Source of the DNA: Gammaproteobacteria bacterium
GTDB taxonomy: Bacteria > Pseudomonadota > Gammaproteobacteria > Competibacterales > Competibacteraceae
Direction: 5' to 3'
Assembly: GCA_024234995.1 (NCBI GenBank)
Contig: JACKNF010000002.1
Coordinates: 1-64,000, forward strand
DNA length: 64,000 nt
The notes beneath the pieces were generated by a model. It had not been told where the DNA came from and ran no database searches. It worked only from the letters and a program-made list of their open reading frames with translations. This document shows positions 34,011 to 42,627 of the stretch, one piece after another. A program made the translations under genes and the position numbers. Every line of letters begins with the position of its first letter. The stretch's first letter is position 1.

Positions 34011-34562
34011 TTAGGATTCCTCCGGCGGGGTATCGTCAAGTTTTAGATGGCGGCTCATGTAGGCTGCTTGCGCCAGAACGAACACCACGGTCAAACCCAA
34101 CATGCCAAACAGCTTAAAGTTCACCCAAGTGTTCTCATCAAAAGTAAAGGCAACATAGAGATTGGCCACGCCCATGGCGAGAAAGAAAACTGCCCAGGCA
34201 AGTGTCAGCTTGACCCAAACTGGCGCGGGAAGTTCCAATTGTCCGCCTAGCATCCGTTCCAGCAACGTTTTCTGGCCAATGAAACAGCTACCCAGAAATG
34301 CTACCGCAAATAGCCAGTTGACCACGGTCGGCTTCCATTTGACAAATGTGGGATCCTTAAGCAGCAGAGTCGCTCCACCCAGCACCAGCACCAGTCCGGC
34401 GGTAATCAGCGGCAGCTTTTCAAGCTGACGCCGCCGTAACCAGATCCAGCCGGTCTGCATGAGGGTCACAATGATCAGCACGCCGGTGGCTATGTAGATA
34501 TCAGCCACTTTGTAGGCGATGAAGAACAGCAGAATGGGCAAGAAGTCGAACAGCAGTTTCAT
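34011..34562 (-). CDS. yciB: Inner-membrane septation protein YciB (IspZ)
   Basis: A 183-residue membrane protein with about five helices. The start MKLLFDFLPILLFFIAYKV is diagnostic; later IGQKTLLERMLGGQLELP and WVKLTLAWAVFFLAMGVAN are typical. It works in envelope maintenance and septation with partners such as YciC and ZipA in E. coli. The frame extends 16 codons upstream to 34610, but the ATG at 34562 is the conserved start. Confidence 0.94.
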   Translation of the reverse strand: MKLLFDFLPILLFFIAYKVADIYIATGVLIIVTLMQTGWIWLRRRQLEKLPLITAGLVLVLGGATLLLKDPTFVKWKPTVVNWLFAVAFLGSCFIGQKTLLERMLGGQLELPAPVWVKLTLAWAVFFLAMGVANLYVAFTFDENTWVNFKLFGMLGLTVVFVLAQAAYMSRHLKLDDTPPEES

Positions 34563-34709
34563 ACCGGTTGCTAATTTCCGTTGCGGGCCGGAAGAAGGGA
34601 AATAAGGCAAAAGAAAAGCGGCCTTACGGTCGCTGCCTTGACTCGGCTTAATCAGACAGGCAGATTGCCGGATCGTTTTGAATGCATACTATTATGAGAA
34701 TATAAGGCC

Positions 34710-35330
34710 ATGAGCCATTTTTTACAAATTCATCCTGTCAATCCGCAACCGCGTTTAATCGCGCAGGCGGTCGCACGGTTACGCGAAGGCGATGTGATTG
34801 TCTATCCTACTGATTCCAGTTACGCACTGGGTTGCCGGCTGGGTGATAAGGCGGCAGCGGAGCGGATTCGCACTATCCGCCAAACCGATCGCCACCACAA
34901 TTTTACTTTGGTATGCCGCGATCTGTCAGAGATTGCCACTTATGCCAAGGTGGATAATCGCCGCTACCGTTTGCTCAAAGCAGTCACGCCGGGACCGTTT
35001 ACCTTCATTCTGCAAGCAACTCACGAGGTACCGCGCCGCTTGCAGCATCCCCGCCGCAAGACGATTGGTATCCGCATTCCTGATAATGTCATCGTACGTG
35101 CGCTGCTGGCGGAACTGGGTGAGCCGATCATGAGCTGTACGCTAATCCTGCCCGGTGATGACTGGCCGCTGTCCGACCCCGAAGAAATTCGGGAACGTCT
35201 AACGAACGAAGTGAATCTCATCATTGACGGTGGCTCTGGCCAGCGTGAGCCGACCACGGTGATAGATTTGACTGACGATGCGCCGCAACTGATCCGTCAA
35301 GGGCTGGGCGACGCTGATCCGTTTCTCTAG
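34710..35330 (+). CDS. yciO: YciO, Sua5/YciO/YrdC family
   Basis: A 206-residue Sua5/YrdC-fold protein of the YciO branch. DVIVYPTDSSYALGCRLGD, RIRTIRQTDRHHNFTLVC, VTPGPFTFILQATHEVPRRL and IGIRIPDNVIVRALL are family motifs; the KRx(D) nucleotide-binding signature of Sua5 is replaced by RQTD, as in many YciO. Related proteins make threonylcarbamoyl-AMP for tRNA t6A, but YciO's own role is uncertain. It is divergent from yciB and is followed by a site-2 protease gene after 13 bases. Confidence 0.9.
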   Translation: MSHFLQIHPVNPQPRLIAQAVARLREGDVIVYPTDSSYALGCRLGDKAAAERIRTIRQTDRHHNFTLVCRDLSEIATYAKVDNRRYRLLKAVTPGPFTFILQATHEVPRRLQHPRRKTIGIRIPDNVIVRALLAELGEPIMSCTLILPGDDWPLSDPEEIRERLTNEVNLIIDGGSGQREPTTVIDLTDDAPQLIRQGLGDADPFL

Positions 35331-35343
35331 CTATAATTGCACG

Positions 35344-36015
35344 ATGCAAGAACTCACTACAATTCAGCTCTTAATCGTGTTGGGGCCGCCTTTGCTGTTA
35401 GCGATCACCCTGCACGAAGTAGCCCACGGTTGGATTGCGCTGCGCTGCGGCGATACAACCGCCAAATCTCAAGGCCGGCTCAGCCTTAATCCGTTGCGGC
35501 ATATCGACCCTATCGGTACCGTACTGGTGCCGGGGTTGTTAGTGGTCGTTCCGATGCTGCTCGGCTGGCCGATGGGCATCCTCTTTGGCTGGGCTAAACC
35601 GGTGCCAGTCAATTATCATCGCTTGCGTCAGCCCAAACGTGACATGGCGCTGGTGGCCCTGGCCGGTCCGAGCGCCAATCTGATCATGGCTATAGGCTGG
35701 GCGCTAGCGATGACCATCGGTTTTCACATGCAAACCGTACTTCCGTCACTGGGCGAACCGCTGCTGCTGATGGGAGGGGCCGGCATCAGTGTCAATGTCA
35801 TGCTCGGTGTCCTCAATCTGGTACCCATTCCGCCTTTGGATGGCTCGCGGGTGTTGGCCGGTGTGCTGCCCGATCGCGCCAGTGAAGCGATGGTGCGAAT
35901 GGAACCTTATGGATTGATTATTTTGGTGGTATTGCTGTCGCTGGGTCTGTTCAATGTATTGATGCCCCTCGTCAACGGCATTCGCCATTTTATTCTGACC
36001 TTGTTCCTCTTCTGA
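35344..36015 (+). CDS. Site-2 protease family (M50) membrane metalloprotease
   Basis: A 223-residue polytopic protein of the M50B group without a PDZ domain. The zinc motif LHEVAHGW is near residue 24 and the third ligand Asp lies in VPIPPLDGSRVL near 163. A second signature, FGWAKPVPVNYHRLR, is usual. Its substrate is unknown. The yciO-M50-trpS order is widespread in Gammaproteobacteria. trpS begins 26 bases after its stop. Confidence 0.92.
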   Translation: MQELTTIQLLIVLGPPLLLAITLHEVAHGWIALRCGDTTAKSQGRLSLNPLRHIDPIGTVLVPGLLVVVPMLLGWPMGILFGWAKPVPVNYHRLRQPKRDMALVALAGPSANLIMAIGWALAMTIGFHMQTVLPSLGEPLLLMGGAGISVNVMLGVLNLVPIPPLDGSRVLAGVLPDRASEAMVRMEPYGLIILVVLLSLGLFNVLMPLVNGIRHFILTLFLF

Positions 36016-36041
36016 TTACGTTCGAGCCTATTTGTTATCCC

Positions 36042-37052
36042 ATGGAAATTACCTTGACTGGCATTACCACCACCGGAACCCCGCATCTGGGCAATTATGT
36101 CGGCGCGATTCTGCCGGCCATTGAGGCTAGCCGCAGAAAGGACGTGCAGTCATTTTATTTCCTGGCAGACTATCACGCTTTGGTCAAGTGCCAGGATCCG
36201 GCGCTGGTGCATCGTTCTCGCCTGGAAGTTGCTGCGACTTGGCTGGCGCTGGGGCTGGATGTCGAGAATGTCATCTTCTACGCTCAAACCGACATTCCAG
36301 AAATTCTGGAACTGACCTGGATCATCACCTGCGTGACCGCAAAGGGGCTGATGAACCGCGCTCACGCTTATAAGGCAGCCGTTGCTGAGAATATGGCCGG
36401 TCCTGATAAAGATCCGGACAAAGGCATCACCATGGGTCTGTTTTGTTACCCGGTTCTGATGGCGGCGGACATTCTCATGTTCAAGGCCAGCAAGATCCCG
36501 GTGGGCAAGGATCAGATCCAGCATCTGGAAATGGCCCGCGATATCGCTGCCCGCTTCAATCATCTATATGGCGAGCATTTTGTATTACCTGAGGCGGTTG
36601 TGGATGAAAGGGCGTCGGTGCTCGTCGGATTGGACGGGCGCAAGATGAGCAAGAGTTACGGTAATACTATCCCGTTGTTTGAATCAGAAAAGGCGCTGCG
36701 CAAGCTGATTATGCGGATTAAAACCAACTCACTGCCGCCAGAAGCCCCTAAGGACCCTGACATCTGTACCTTGTTTCAGATTTACCAGGCCTTTGCTCCG
36801 GTAGAAGAAGCGGCTGCCTTGCGCGAACGCTATGCGCAAGGGATCGCCTGGGGCGAAATGAAGCAGATGCTTTTTGAGTATTTGAACGCCCGTTTGAGTG
36901 AGCCGCGCCAACGCTATCAGGCGCTCATGCAAGCGCCCGATCACATTGAACAGATTCTTAAGCGCGGCGCAGTCCGGGCGCGTGAATACAGTAAGCCTTT
37001 TCTAGAGGAATTGCGGCAGGCGGTGGGGATTCAGCCGTTGGGCCGCTGCTAA
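36042..37052 (+). CDS. trpS: Tryptophanyl-tRNA synthetase
   Basis: A 336-residue class I synthetase charging tRNA-Trp. The HIGH-type signature appears as TTGTPHLGNYVGA and the KMSKS motif as GRKMSKSYGNTIPL. The Trp pocket segments MAADILMFKASKIPVGKDQ and EILELTWIITCVTAKGLMNR are intact. Length is normal. In many relatives scpA and scpB follow; here the glycan island begins instead. Confidence 0.96.
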   Translation: MEITLTGITTTGTPHLGNYVGAILPAIEASRRKDVQSFYFLADYHALVKCQDPALVHRSRLEVAATWLALGLDVENVIFYAQTDIPEILELTWIITCVTAKGLMNRAHAYKAAVAENMAGPDKDPDKGITMGLFCYPVLMAADILMFKASKIPVGKDQIQHLEMARDIAARFNHLYGEHFVLPEAVVDERASVLVGLDGRKMSKSYGNTIPLFESEKALRKLIMRIKTNSLPPEAPKDPDICTLFQIYQAFAPVEEAAALRERYAQGIAWGEMKQMLFEYLNARLSEPRQRYQALMQAPDHIEQILKRGAVRAREYSKPFLEELRQAVGIQPLGRC

Positions 37053-37121
37053 GGGCGCAACTGGGGTCATTGGCGTATTACTGGGCGTCTTTCTTCACCG
37101 GTTTATGTCTGGGTTGTTGTG

Positions 37122-38066
37122 ATGACTCTGCGCGCCCCGCGGATCGCGGTTTTGATTCCCTGCTATAACGAGGCAGCGGCGATTACGACGGTTGTGCAGA
37201 ATTTTCAGGCGGCTTTGCCGGATGCCCGGATTTATGTCTATGACAATAATTCTGTGGATCAAACCGCTGATCGGGCTCGCGCTGCTGGAGCGATCGTTCG
37301 CCGCGAACGTCAGCAGGGTAAGGGGCATGTGGTGCGGCGGATGTTTGGCGATGTTGAGGCGGATGTGTATGTTCTAGTGGATGGCGATGGCACATATGAT
37401 GCCGCCAGCGCGCCCCGGCTGGTTCAGCATTTGCTAAATGAGCAATTGGATATGGTGAATGCAGCCCGTGTGGAGATCGAGGAGGTGGCGTACCGGCCCG
37501 GCCATCGGTTCGGCAATGTTCTGCTGACGCGTATGGTGGGGCTGATCTTTGGGGATCAGATTAAAGATATGCTGTCAGGCTACCGGGTTTTTTCTCGCCG
37601 GTTTGTGAAAAGTTTTCCAGCGCTGTCAACCGGTTTTGAAATTGAGACGGAACTGACGGTGCATGCGCTGGAGCTGCATATGCCGATCGCTGAAATGCAG
37701 ACACCCTATCGGGCCCGGCCAGCCGGTTCGCTGAGCAAGCTGCATACCTTTCGAGATGGTTTTCGGATTCTAGCGACCATCGCACTGCTGGTGCGGGATG
37801 AGCGGCCCTTGCCTTTCTTTACGGTGCTGTTTGCGCTGCTAACGATGGTGTCCGTGGTTCTGGCTTGGCCCATTGTGCTGGAATTCATGGTGACGGGTTT
37901 AGTGCCAAGGTTCCCGACAGCTATCCTGTCGACAGGATTGGTGTTGCTGGCTTTTTTGAGCCTGGCTTGCGGGATTATCTTGGATACCGTTACGCTGGGA
38001 CGACGGGAGATAAAGCGATTGCATTATCTAGGCATCTCGGGAACCGCCAGTGAGCTTAACGATTAG
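37122..38066 (+). CDS. Family 2 glycosyltransferase of the polyprenyl-phosphate type
   Basis: A 314-residue GT2 with GT-A fold: IAVLIPCYNEAAAITTVV, YVYDNNSVDQTADRARAAGA, GKGHVVRRMF and the metal-binding VLVDGDGTYDA. The C-terminal part has two membrane helices (about residues 230-290). This layout resembles DPM1/ArnC-like enzymes that load a sugar on a polyprenyl phosphate carrier. A GT39-type transferase, which would use such a carrier, is encoded two genes on. The in-frame GTG at 37119 is one codon upstream of the ATG. Confidence 0.85.
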   Translation: MTLRAPRIAVLIPCYNEAAAITTVVQNFQAALPDARIYVYDNNSVDQTADRARAAGAIVRRERQQGKGHVVRRMFGDVEADVYVLVDGDGTYDAASAPRLVQHLLNEQLDMVNAARVEIEEVAYRPGHRFGNVLLTRMVGLIFGDQIKDMLSGYRVFSRRFVKSFPALSTGFEIETELTVHALELHMPIAEMQTPYRARPAGSLSKLHTFRDGFRILATIALLVRDERPLPFFTVLFALLTMVSVVLAWPIVLEFMVTGLVPRFPTAILSTGLVLLAFLSLACGIILDTVTLGRREIKRLHYLGISGTASELND

Positions 38067-38078
38067 AGACGATTGCTG

Positions 38079-38801
38079 ATGTTCTTCAAGAGTTCAGTCA
38101 CTACAGTAACTACTCCCAATGCCCCTGCTTATCAAGGGATTGATAATCTGGAGGTCATGCAAGAAGCTAAAAATTATAACCGTTTTCTGATGAAGACTGT
38201 GCTTAAATATGCCAGTTTCGAAAAGAGTATCGTTGATTTTGGAGCAGGCATTGGAACGTTTGCTCTTCAATTGAAACAACTTGGATATAAAATAACTTGT
38301 GTGGAAAATGACGCTTCTCTAAAAAACCATCTCAGGAAATTGAATTTAGATTGTATGGACAAGCTTGGTGATATTGAAGATAGTAGTATCGACTACATTT
38401 ATACTTTAAATGTTCTTGAGCATATTGATGAAGATTTCGAAACTGTTGCTATTTTTCATAAAAAAATCCGCCCTGATGGGATTTTGTTAGTTTATGTTCC
38501 AGCTTTTAATATGCTTTATAGTGGGATGGATCGCAAGGTTGGACATCTGAGACGTTACCGTCTTGGTGGGTTGAGAAAAATATTAGAGAATGCTGGATTT
38601 AAGATAATACGTAATGAGTATGTTGACTTTATTGGTTTCTTTGCGGCACTGGGTTATCTGTTGACCAACCATGAAAAAGGTAATATTAACTTGAAGGCCC
38701 TTCGCTTTTATGATCGATTTTTGTTCCCAGCAAGCCAGTTTATTGATCAATTTACCCATCTTTTTATGGGAAAAAATTTACTCATTGTTGCTCAAAAATA
38801 A
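38079..38801 (+). CDS. Class I SAM-dependent methyltransferase
   Basis: A 240-residue methyltransferase: motif I IVDFGAGIGTFALQLKQLG, acidic residue in ITCVENDASL, motif IV-like DYIYTLNVLEHIDED and PDGILLVYVPAFNMLYSGM. The C-terminal GHLRRYRLGGLRKILENAGF is common in sugar or lipid-carrier methyltransferases of polysaccharide loci. Its base composition is clearly AT-richer than the genes before it, suggesting transfer. It follows the GT2 gene by 12 bases and converges on the GT39 gene. Confidence 0.85.
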   Translation: MFFKSSVTTVTTPNAPAYQGIDNLEVMQEAKNYNRFLMKTVLKYASFEKSIVDFGAGIGTFALQLKQLGYKITCVENDASLKNHLRKLNLDCMDKLGDIEDSSIDYIYTLNVLEHIDEDFETVAIFHKKIRPDGILLVYVPAFNMLYSGMDRKVGHLRRYRLGGLRKILENAGFKIIRNEYVDFIGFFAALGYLLTNHEKGNINLKALRFYDRFLFPASQFIDQFTHLFMGKNLLIVAQK

Positions 38802-38826
38802 CAGATTTATTCCTGGGCTTTTATTT

Positions 38827-40206
38827 TTATAATAAACTGGGTTTGCGCAATTGAGAAATTCTTCGATACGCTATCATTGGCGGTAATAAGGCCATTGCGT
38901 AGAGAAACGGCCGCATAGGTACTGAGTAGCGGGGGAAGGGTGCCCCAACCATGTGCAGCGCTACATAGAACAACAATAATAAGGCGATCATGCGGGCTGT
39001 TAGTAAGGCCGGGTCAGTCAGCCCTAGCCAGCGGCGCGGCAGCCAAACTAGTACACTGCCTAGAGCAGCTAGCGCCACCAGCAGCCAGTGCAACCCCTCC
39101 ATCAATTGGTAACTCCAGCGGAAGTACGGCAGCGAGGCGTAAGGCGTGCTGCGTACCGGGTAAACAAAAGGACCGCCAATACTTTCGGTAAGATTCCATG
39201 ACCACAGCATGAGAGGTTTACCGATAAGAAACCATTTTAAGTAGCGGGCAGGCTCGGCTTGAAACCGGTGCCCGATCTCGCTAACTACGGAATGGATGCT
39301 TTGTGCGATGCGGGCCGATCCGGGGTCATAGCGGTAGGGATAAGCGAAGGTTTTAGGGTCGTCGTTGTACAGAAAGTCTGGATACATACCGTGATGCAGC
39401 GTGCCTATCATCAGCGACTCATCTGAGGCTTTACCTAGGGTGTATAGGTTGCGAGCGGTCCAGGGTAGAAATGTCAGCGCAAAGCCTAGCACCAGTGCGC
39501 CGGCCAAACGGAACCGGGCGGGTTTCCAAAATGCCAGCAGCAATAAGGCGAGAGGGACGATGAAGTATTGGACAGCAGGCCGGGTGAGGGCCGCTGCGCC
39601 TAGGAGGGCACCGGCGATAAGGAATCCCGCGAATGCAGGTTTGTTAATCAGGCGGGCAAGCTGCCAGAAACATAGGGTAATGAGAAAACAGAACAGGGTT
39701 TCAGTAAGTACATAAATGGTTGCGGTTGCTAGGTGGGGACTCAGCGCAGTGAGCAGTGCAGCTAGCAATGCGAGGGGGGTAGACAGGAAGCGCTGCCCGA
39801 GATCATAGGTGAGAAGAATCGTAAAAATGCCTAAGATGACTTGTGTAAGCAGGATATTTTGAATGGTTTGTCCGGTGAAGCCGCTGCCGATAAACAAGCT
39901 GAGAAACAGCGGATATCCTGGCGTTCTGAGGGCGTCCGGAGCGGGTAGGGCAGGGGACGTATCCGGTTCATGAATCGATAGTGCAGCATCCGAGCGGGAA
40001 TAAATGCCGGAATTCTTGAGGTTGTAGGCATACAGCACGTAATCACGGGCATCCGCGCGGATGGCGGGACCCTCTATCTCAGTTTGAAATACTGATTGCA
40101 AACGCAGGTCTGCACCAATCAAAGCAATGATGAACAGGCTGGCAATGATCCAAAGGCTACGGCGATCGAGAGTGATCTGGCGAGTCAGCAGCGATGTCGA
40201 ATTCAC
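38827..40206 (-). CDS. GT39/ArnT-like membrane glycosyltransferase
   Basis: A 459-residue integral membrane protein with about 11 helices. After the first helix comes the acidic periplasmic loop IRADARDYVLYAYNL, followed by DALRTPGYPLFLSLFIG, the usual catalytic region of GT39/GT83-type (dolichyl-phosphate-mannose mannosyltransferase-like) proteins. They take sugar from a polyprenyl phosphate donor on the periplasmic side. The GT2 at 37122 could make that donor. The acceptor is unknown. Confidence 0.8.
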   Translation of the reverse strand: MNSTSLLTRQITLDRRSLWIIASLFIIALIGADLRLQSVFQTEIEGPAIRADARDYVLYAYNLKNSGIYSRSDAALSIHEPDTSPALPAPDALRTPGYPLFLSLFIGSGFTGQTIQNILLTQVILGIFTILLTYDLGQRFLSTPLALLAALLTALSPHLATATIYVLTETLFCFLITLCFWQLARLINKPAFAGFLIAGALLGAAALTRPAVQYFIVPLALLLLAFWKPARFRLAGALVLGFALTFLPWTARNLYTLGKASDESLMIGTLHHGMYPDFLYNDDPKTFAYPYRYDPGSARIAQSIHSVVSEIGHRFQAEPARYLKWFLIGKPLMLWSWNLTESIGGPFVYPVRSTPYASLPYFRWSYQLMEGLHWLLVALAALGSVLVWLPRRWLGLTDPALLTARMIALLLLFYVALHMVGAPFPRYSVPMRPFLYAMALLPPMIAYRRISQLRKPSLL

Positions 40207-40233
40207 CGTTGGGTCCTTTGAGAGTGGCCAGGT

Positions 40234-40533
40234 TTAGAGCCGGGGGGTAATGGTTTCCATGAACCGCTTGACAAATGTTTCATCGTAGCCATGCTCCTTC
40301 AACTCCCACATCAAGGCATTGAGAAACCGGGATTTGACATAGAAGTTGAGCTGCTTTTCCTTGGTGAAGGTGAAGATTTTTTCCAGAATCCTTTCAAGCT
40401 TTTTGAAGTCCTTTGGCCGGGTCAATTTTCCAACCTCTGGATTGCTTCCTGGAGGAAAAACCGTATTGAATTCATTGATTATGGTTTTAGCAAAAGCCAC
40501 CGCTTCACGACTATCAAACCAGCGCAGTAACAT
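40234..40533 (-). CDS. Small cytosolic protein of unknown function
   Basis: A 99-residue, Lys/Glu/Phe-rich helical protein without signal peptide: LLRWFDSREAVAFAKTII, KLTRPKDFKKLERILEKIF, RFLNALMWELKEHGYDETF. A Shine-Dalgarno (AGGGGA, about 10 bases before ATG) and normal codon use support it. It lies 27 bases upstream of nothing else on its strand except the GT39 gene, with which it may be co-transcribed. I do not recognise the family. Confidence 0.6.
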   Translation of the reverse strand: MLLRWFDSREAVAFAKTIINEFNTVFPPGSNPEVGKLTRPKDFKKLERILEKIFTFTKEKQLNFYVKSRFLNALMWELKEHGYDETFVKRFMETITPRL

Positions 40534-40612
40534 AAAATGGATTCCCCTGAATCAAGAAGAATAATTTCTAATTAGTGTATCAAAGCTATGGGTGGTTAGG
40601 AGCATAAACTGC

Positions 40613-42616
40613 ATGAGACGATTATTGAACCGGTTACTCGGCCGTAGCATGGTAGAGGAAGCGAGCGCCGGGAAACCGCCGCTTGCAGCCAGCCAGGCGG
40701 AAGCCGAGTATCTAATCGCCGAAGGCAATGTCTTAGAAGATGCGAGTCAGTGGGTGGAGGCGGAGACCCGGTATCGCAACGCATTGACGCTTTACCCTGG
40801 TTTTGCGCGAGCCTATCTCAATCTTGGCAATGTTCAGGCCGCGCAGGGGCAGTTCAAGGAGGCGGCAGCAAGCTACCGTGAAGCATTGCGGCTGGAATCT
40901 GGGTATGGAGCCGCTCATGCTAATCTAGGGAAGCTCTATCTTGCTCAGAAAAACTACCAGAACGCCGCCGAACACTATGCTGCTGCAGTCCGGGAACTGC
41001 CCGGATCTGTTGATGCTTGGGTTGGTTTGGGGAGCGCTTTGGAGGAGACGGGATGTCAGACCGAGGCGACAGAGGCTTACCAGAAAGCACTGGCGATACA
41101 ACCCGGTTTTACCGGCGCTAAACTGAATCTGGGGCAGTTGCTACTAAAACTTAAACGGTTTGATGAGGCGGCAGAATACCTTCAGGATGTTTTATCGGCC
41201 ACGCCGGAACGTGGATTATTGATTCATGCTTTGCTTGGCCAAGCCATGATCAATATGGGTATGATCAATGACGCTTTAAAACATTATGGGCATGCTTCAC
41301 AGTTGGAGCCGAGAGCCCCGGAACTGGTCAGAATTCCTGCTTTATTCATGAACTGTTTCCCGGATTATACACCAGAAAAGATATTTGCCGCGCATCTTGA
41401 TTATGCGCAACGTTTTTGTTCAAAATTTTATCCGCAAAATCCATCCTATTCGAACGTGCCGGATCCTGGGCGGATGTTACGGGTATGCTATGTCTCTGGC
41501 GACTTCCGGAAGCATGCGGTTTCCCGGTTTATCGAACCGGTGCTGATTCACCACGGCCGTGACCGCTTCGAGGTTCATTGCTTTTACAATCATCACCATA
41601 GCGATGGAATTACTGAGCGGCTCAAGGGATTCGCGGACGTTTGGCATCCTGTAGCAGAAATGGACGATCATGCTGCGGCAAAACTTGTGCGTGATCTTGG
41701 TATCGATATTTTAGTCGATTTATCCGGTTACACTGAAGGGCATCGATTGCCATTGTTTGCCCGCAAGCCTGCACCTGTGCAAGCCACTTGGCTGGGTTAT
41801 CTATCTACAACCGGCTTAGCTACCATGGATTACCGGATCTGTGATGCGTATACCGACCCGCCTGGACTGACTGAACGATTCCATACTGAAACATTGGCGC
41901 GTTTACCAGATAGTCAGTGGTGCCATATTTCCTACGAAGCGCTTGAATCCGTTGCGGATCTTCCTGCGGATTTAGCATTAGCCGATAAAATGCCTTCGCC
42001 TTTATTAAAAAACGGCTATTTGACGCTGGGATCGTTTAATCACTCAGCCAAACTCAATGATCAGGTGCTGGCGTTGTGGGCTGAGGTACTGAATACCGTG
42101 CCGGATGCTCACTTGCACATCGCGGCTATTCCATCGGGACGTGCCCAGGAGCGTATTATCTCTGTTATGAAACAATCAGGTGTGGATTGCGAACGCATTG
42201 AATTTATACCTCCCCTTGCCTTCGATAAATATCTTGCTTGCATCGCACAAGTCGACCTTGTTCTTGATCCTTTTCCCTATAACGGTGGAACGACTTCAAT
42301 CGATGCTTTAATCATGGGTGTCCCGCTGGTCACGCTGGCTGGTGACCGTTCCATTGCCCGGGGGGGAGTGAGTCTGTTATCCAACCTAGGACGGGTGGAG
42401 TTAATTGCAGCGACCCCTCAGGAATATATTGGAATTGTTCAACAGCTGGCCAATGAACCCCTCAGGCTGGCAGCCTTGCGCCAAGGCTTGCGGCAGCAAC
42501 TGGCGCATTCCCCGTTGATGGATGGAGCGCGCTTCACGCGTAATCTTGAAGCGTTGTACCGGCAAATGTGGCAGACATGGTGTGATTCCCAACAGCAGAA
42601 TCCGGTTGTTGCGTAG
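40613..42616 (+). CDS. TPR-GT41 (OGT/SPINDLY-like) glycosyltransferase, tandem copy 1
   Basis: A 667-residue protein. Residues 30-240 are about five TPR units (YLNLGNVQAAQGQFKEAAAS, AHANLGKLYLAQKNYQNAAE). Residues 280-650 are the GT41 catalytic region: LRVCYVSGDFRKHAVSRFIE, KPAPVQATWLGYLSTTGLAT, LGSFNHSAKLNDQVLALWAE with the UDP-binding Lys, and DPFPYNGGTTSIDALIMGVP. GT41 enzymes transfer GlcNAc or other sugars to Ser/Thr of proteins. Where human OGT has NGHTT, this has NGGTT, as in many bacterial members. The ATG at 40613 has AGGAG upstream. First of three tandem paralogues. Confidence 0.9.
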   Translation: MRRLLNRLLGRSMVEEASAGKPPLAASQAEAEYLIAEGNVLEDASQWVEAETRYRNALTLYPGFARAYLNLGNVQAAQGQFKEAAASYREALRLESGYGAAHANLGKLYLAQKNYQNAAEHYAAAVRELPGSVDAWVGLGSALEETGCQTEATEAYQKALAIQPGFTGAKLNLGQLLLKLKRFDEAAEYLQDVLSATPERGLLIHALLGQAMINMGMINDALKHYGHASQLEPRAPELVRIPALFMNCFPDYTPEKIFAAHLDYAQRFCSKFYPQNPSYSNVPDPGRMLRVCYVSGDFRKHAVSRFIEPVLIHHGRDRFEVHCFYNHHHSDGITERLKGFADVWHPVAEMDDHAAAKLVRDLGIDILVDLSGYTEGHRLPLFARKPAPVQATWLGYLSTTGLATMDYRICDAYTDPPGLTERFHTETLARLPDSQWCHISYEALESVADLPADLALADKMPSPLLKNGYLTLGSFNHSAKLNDQVLALWAEVLNTVPDAHLHIAAIPSGRAQERIISVMKQSGVDCERIEFIPPLAFDKYLACIAQVDLVLDPFPYNGGTTSIDALIMGVPLVTLAGDRSIARGGVSLLSNLGRVELIAATPQEYIGIVQQLANEPLRLAALRQGLRQQLAHSPLMDGARFTRNLEALYRQMWQTWCDSQQQNPVVA

Positions 42617-42627
42617 AGGAATGCCAA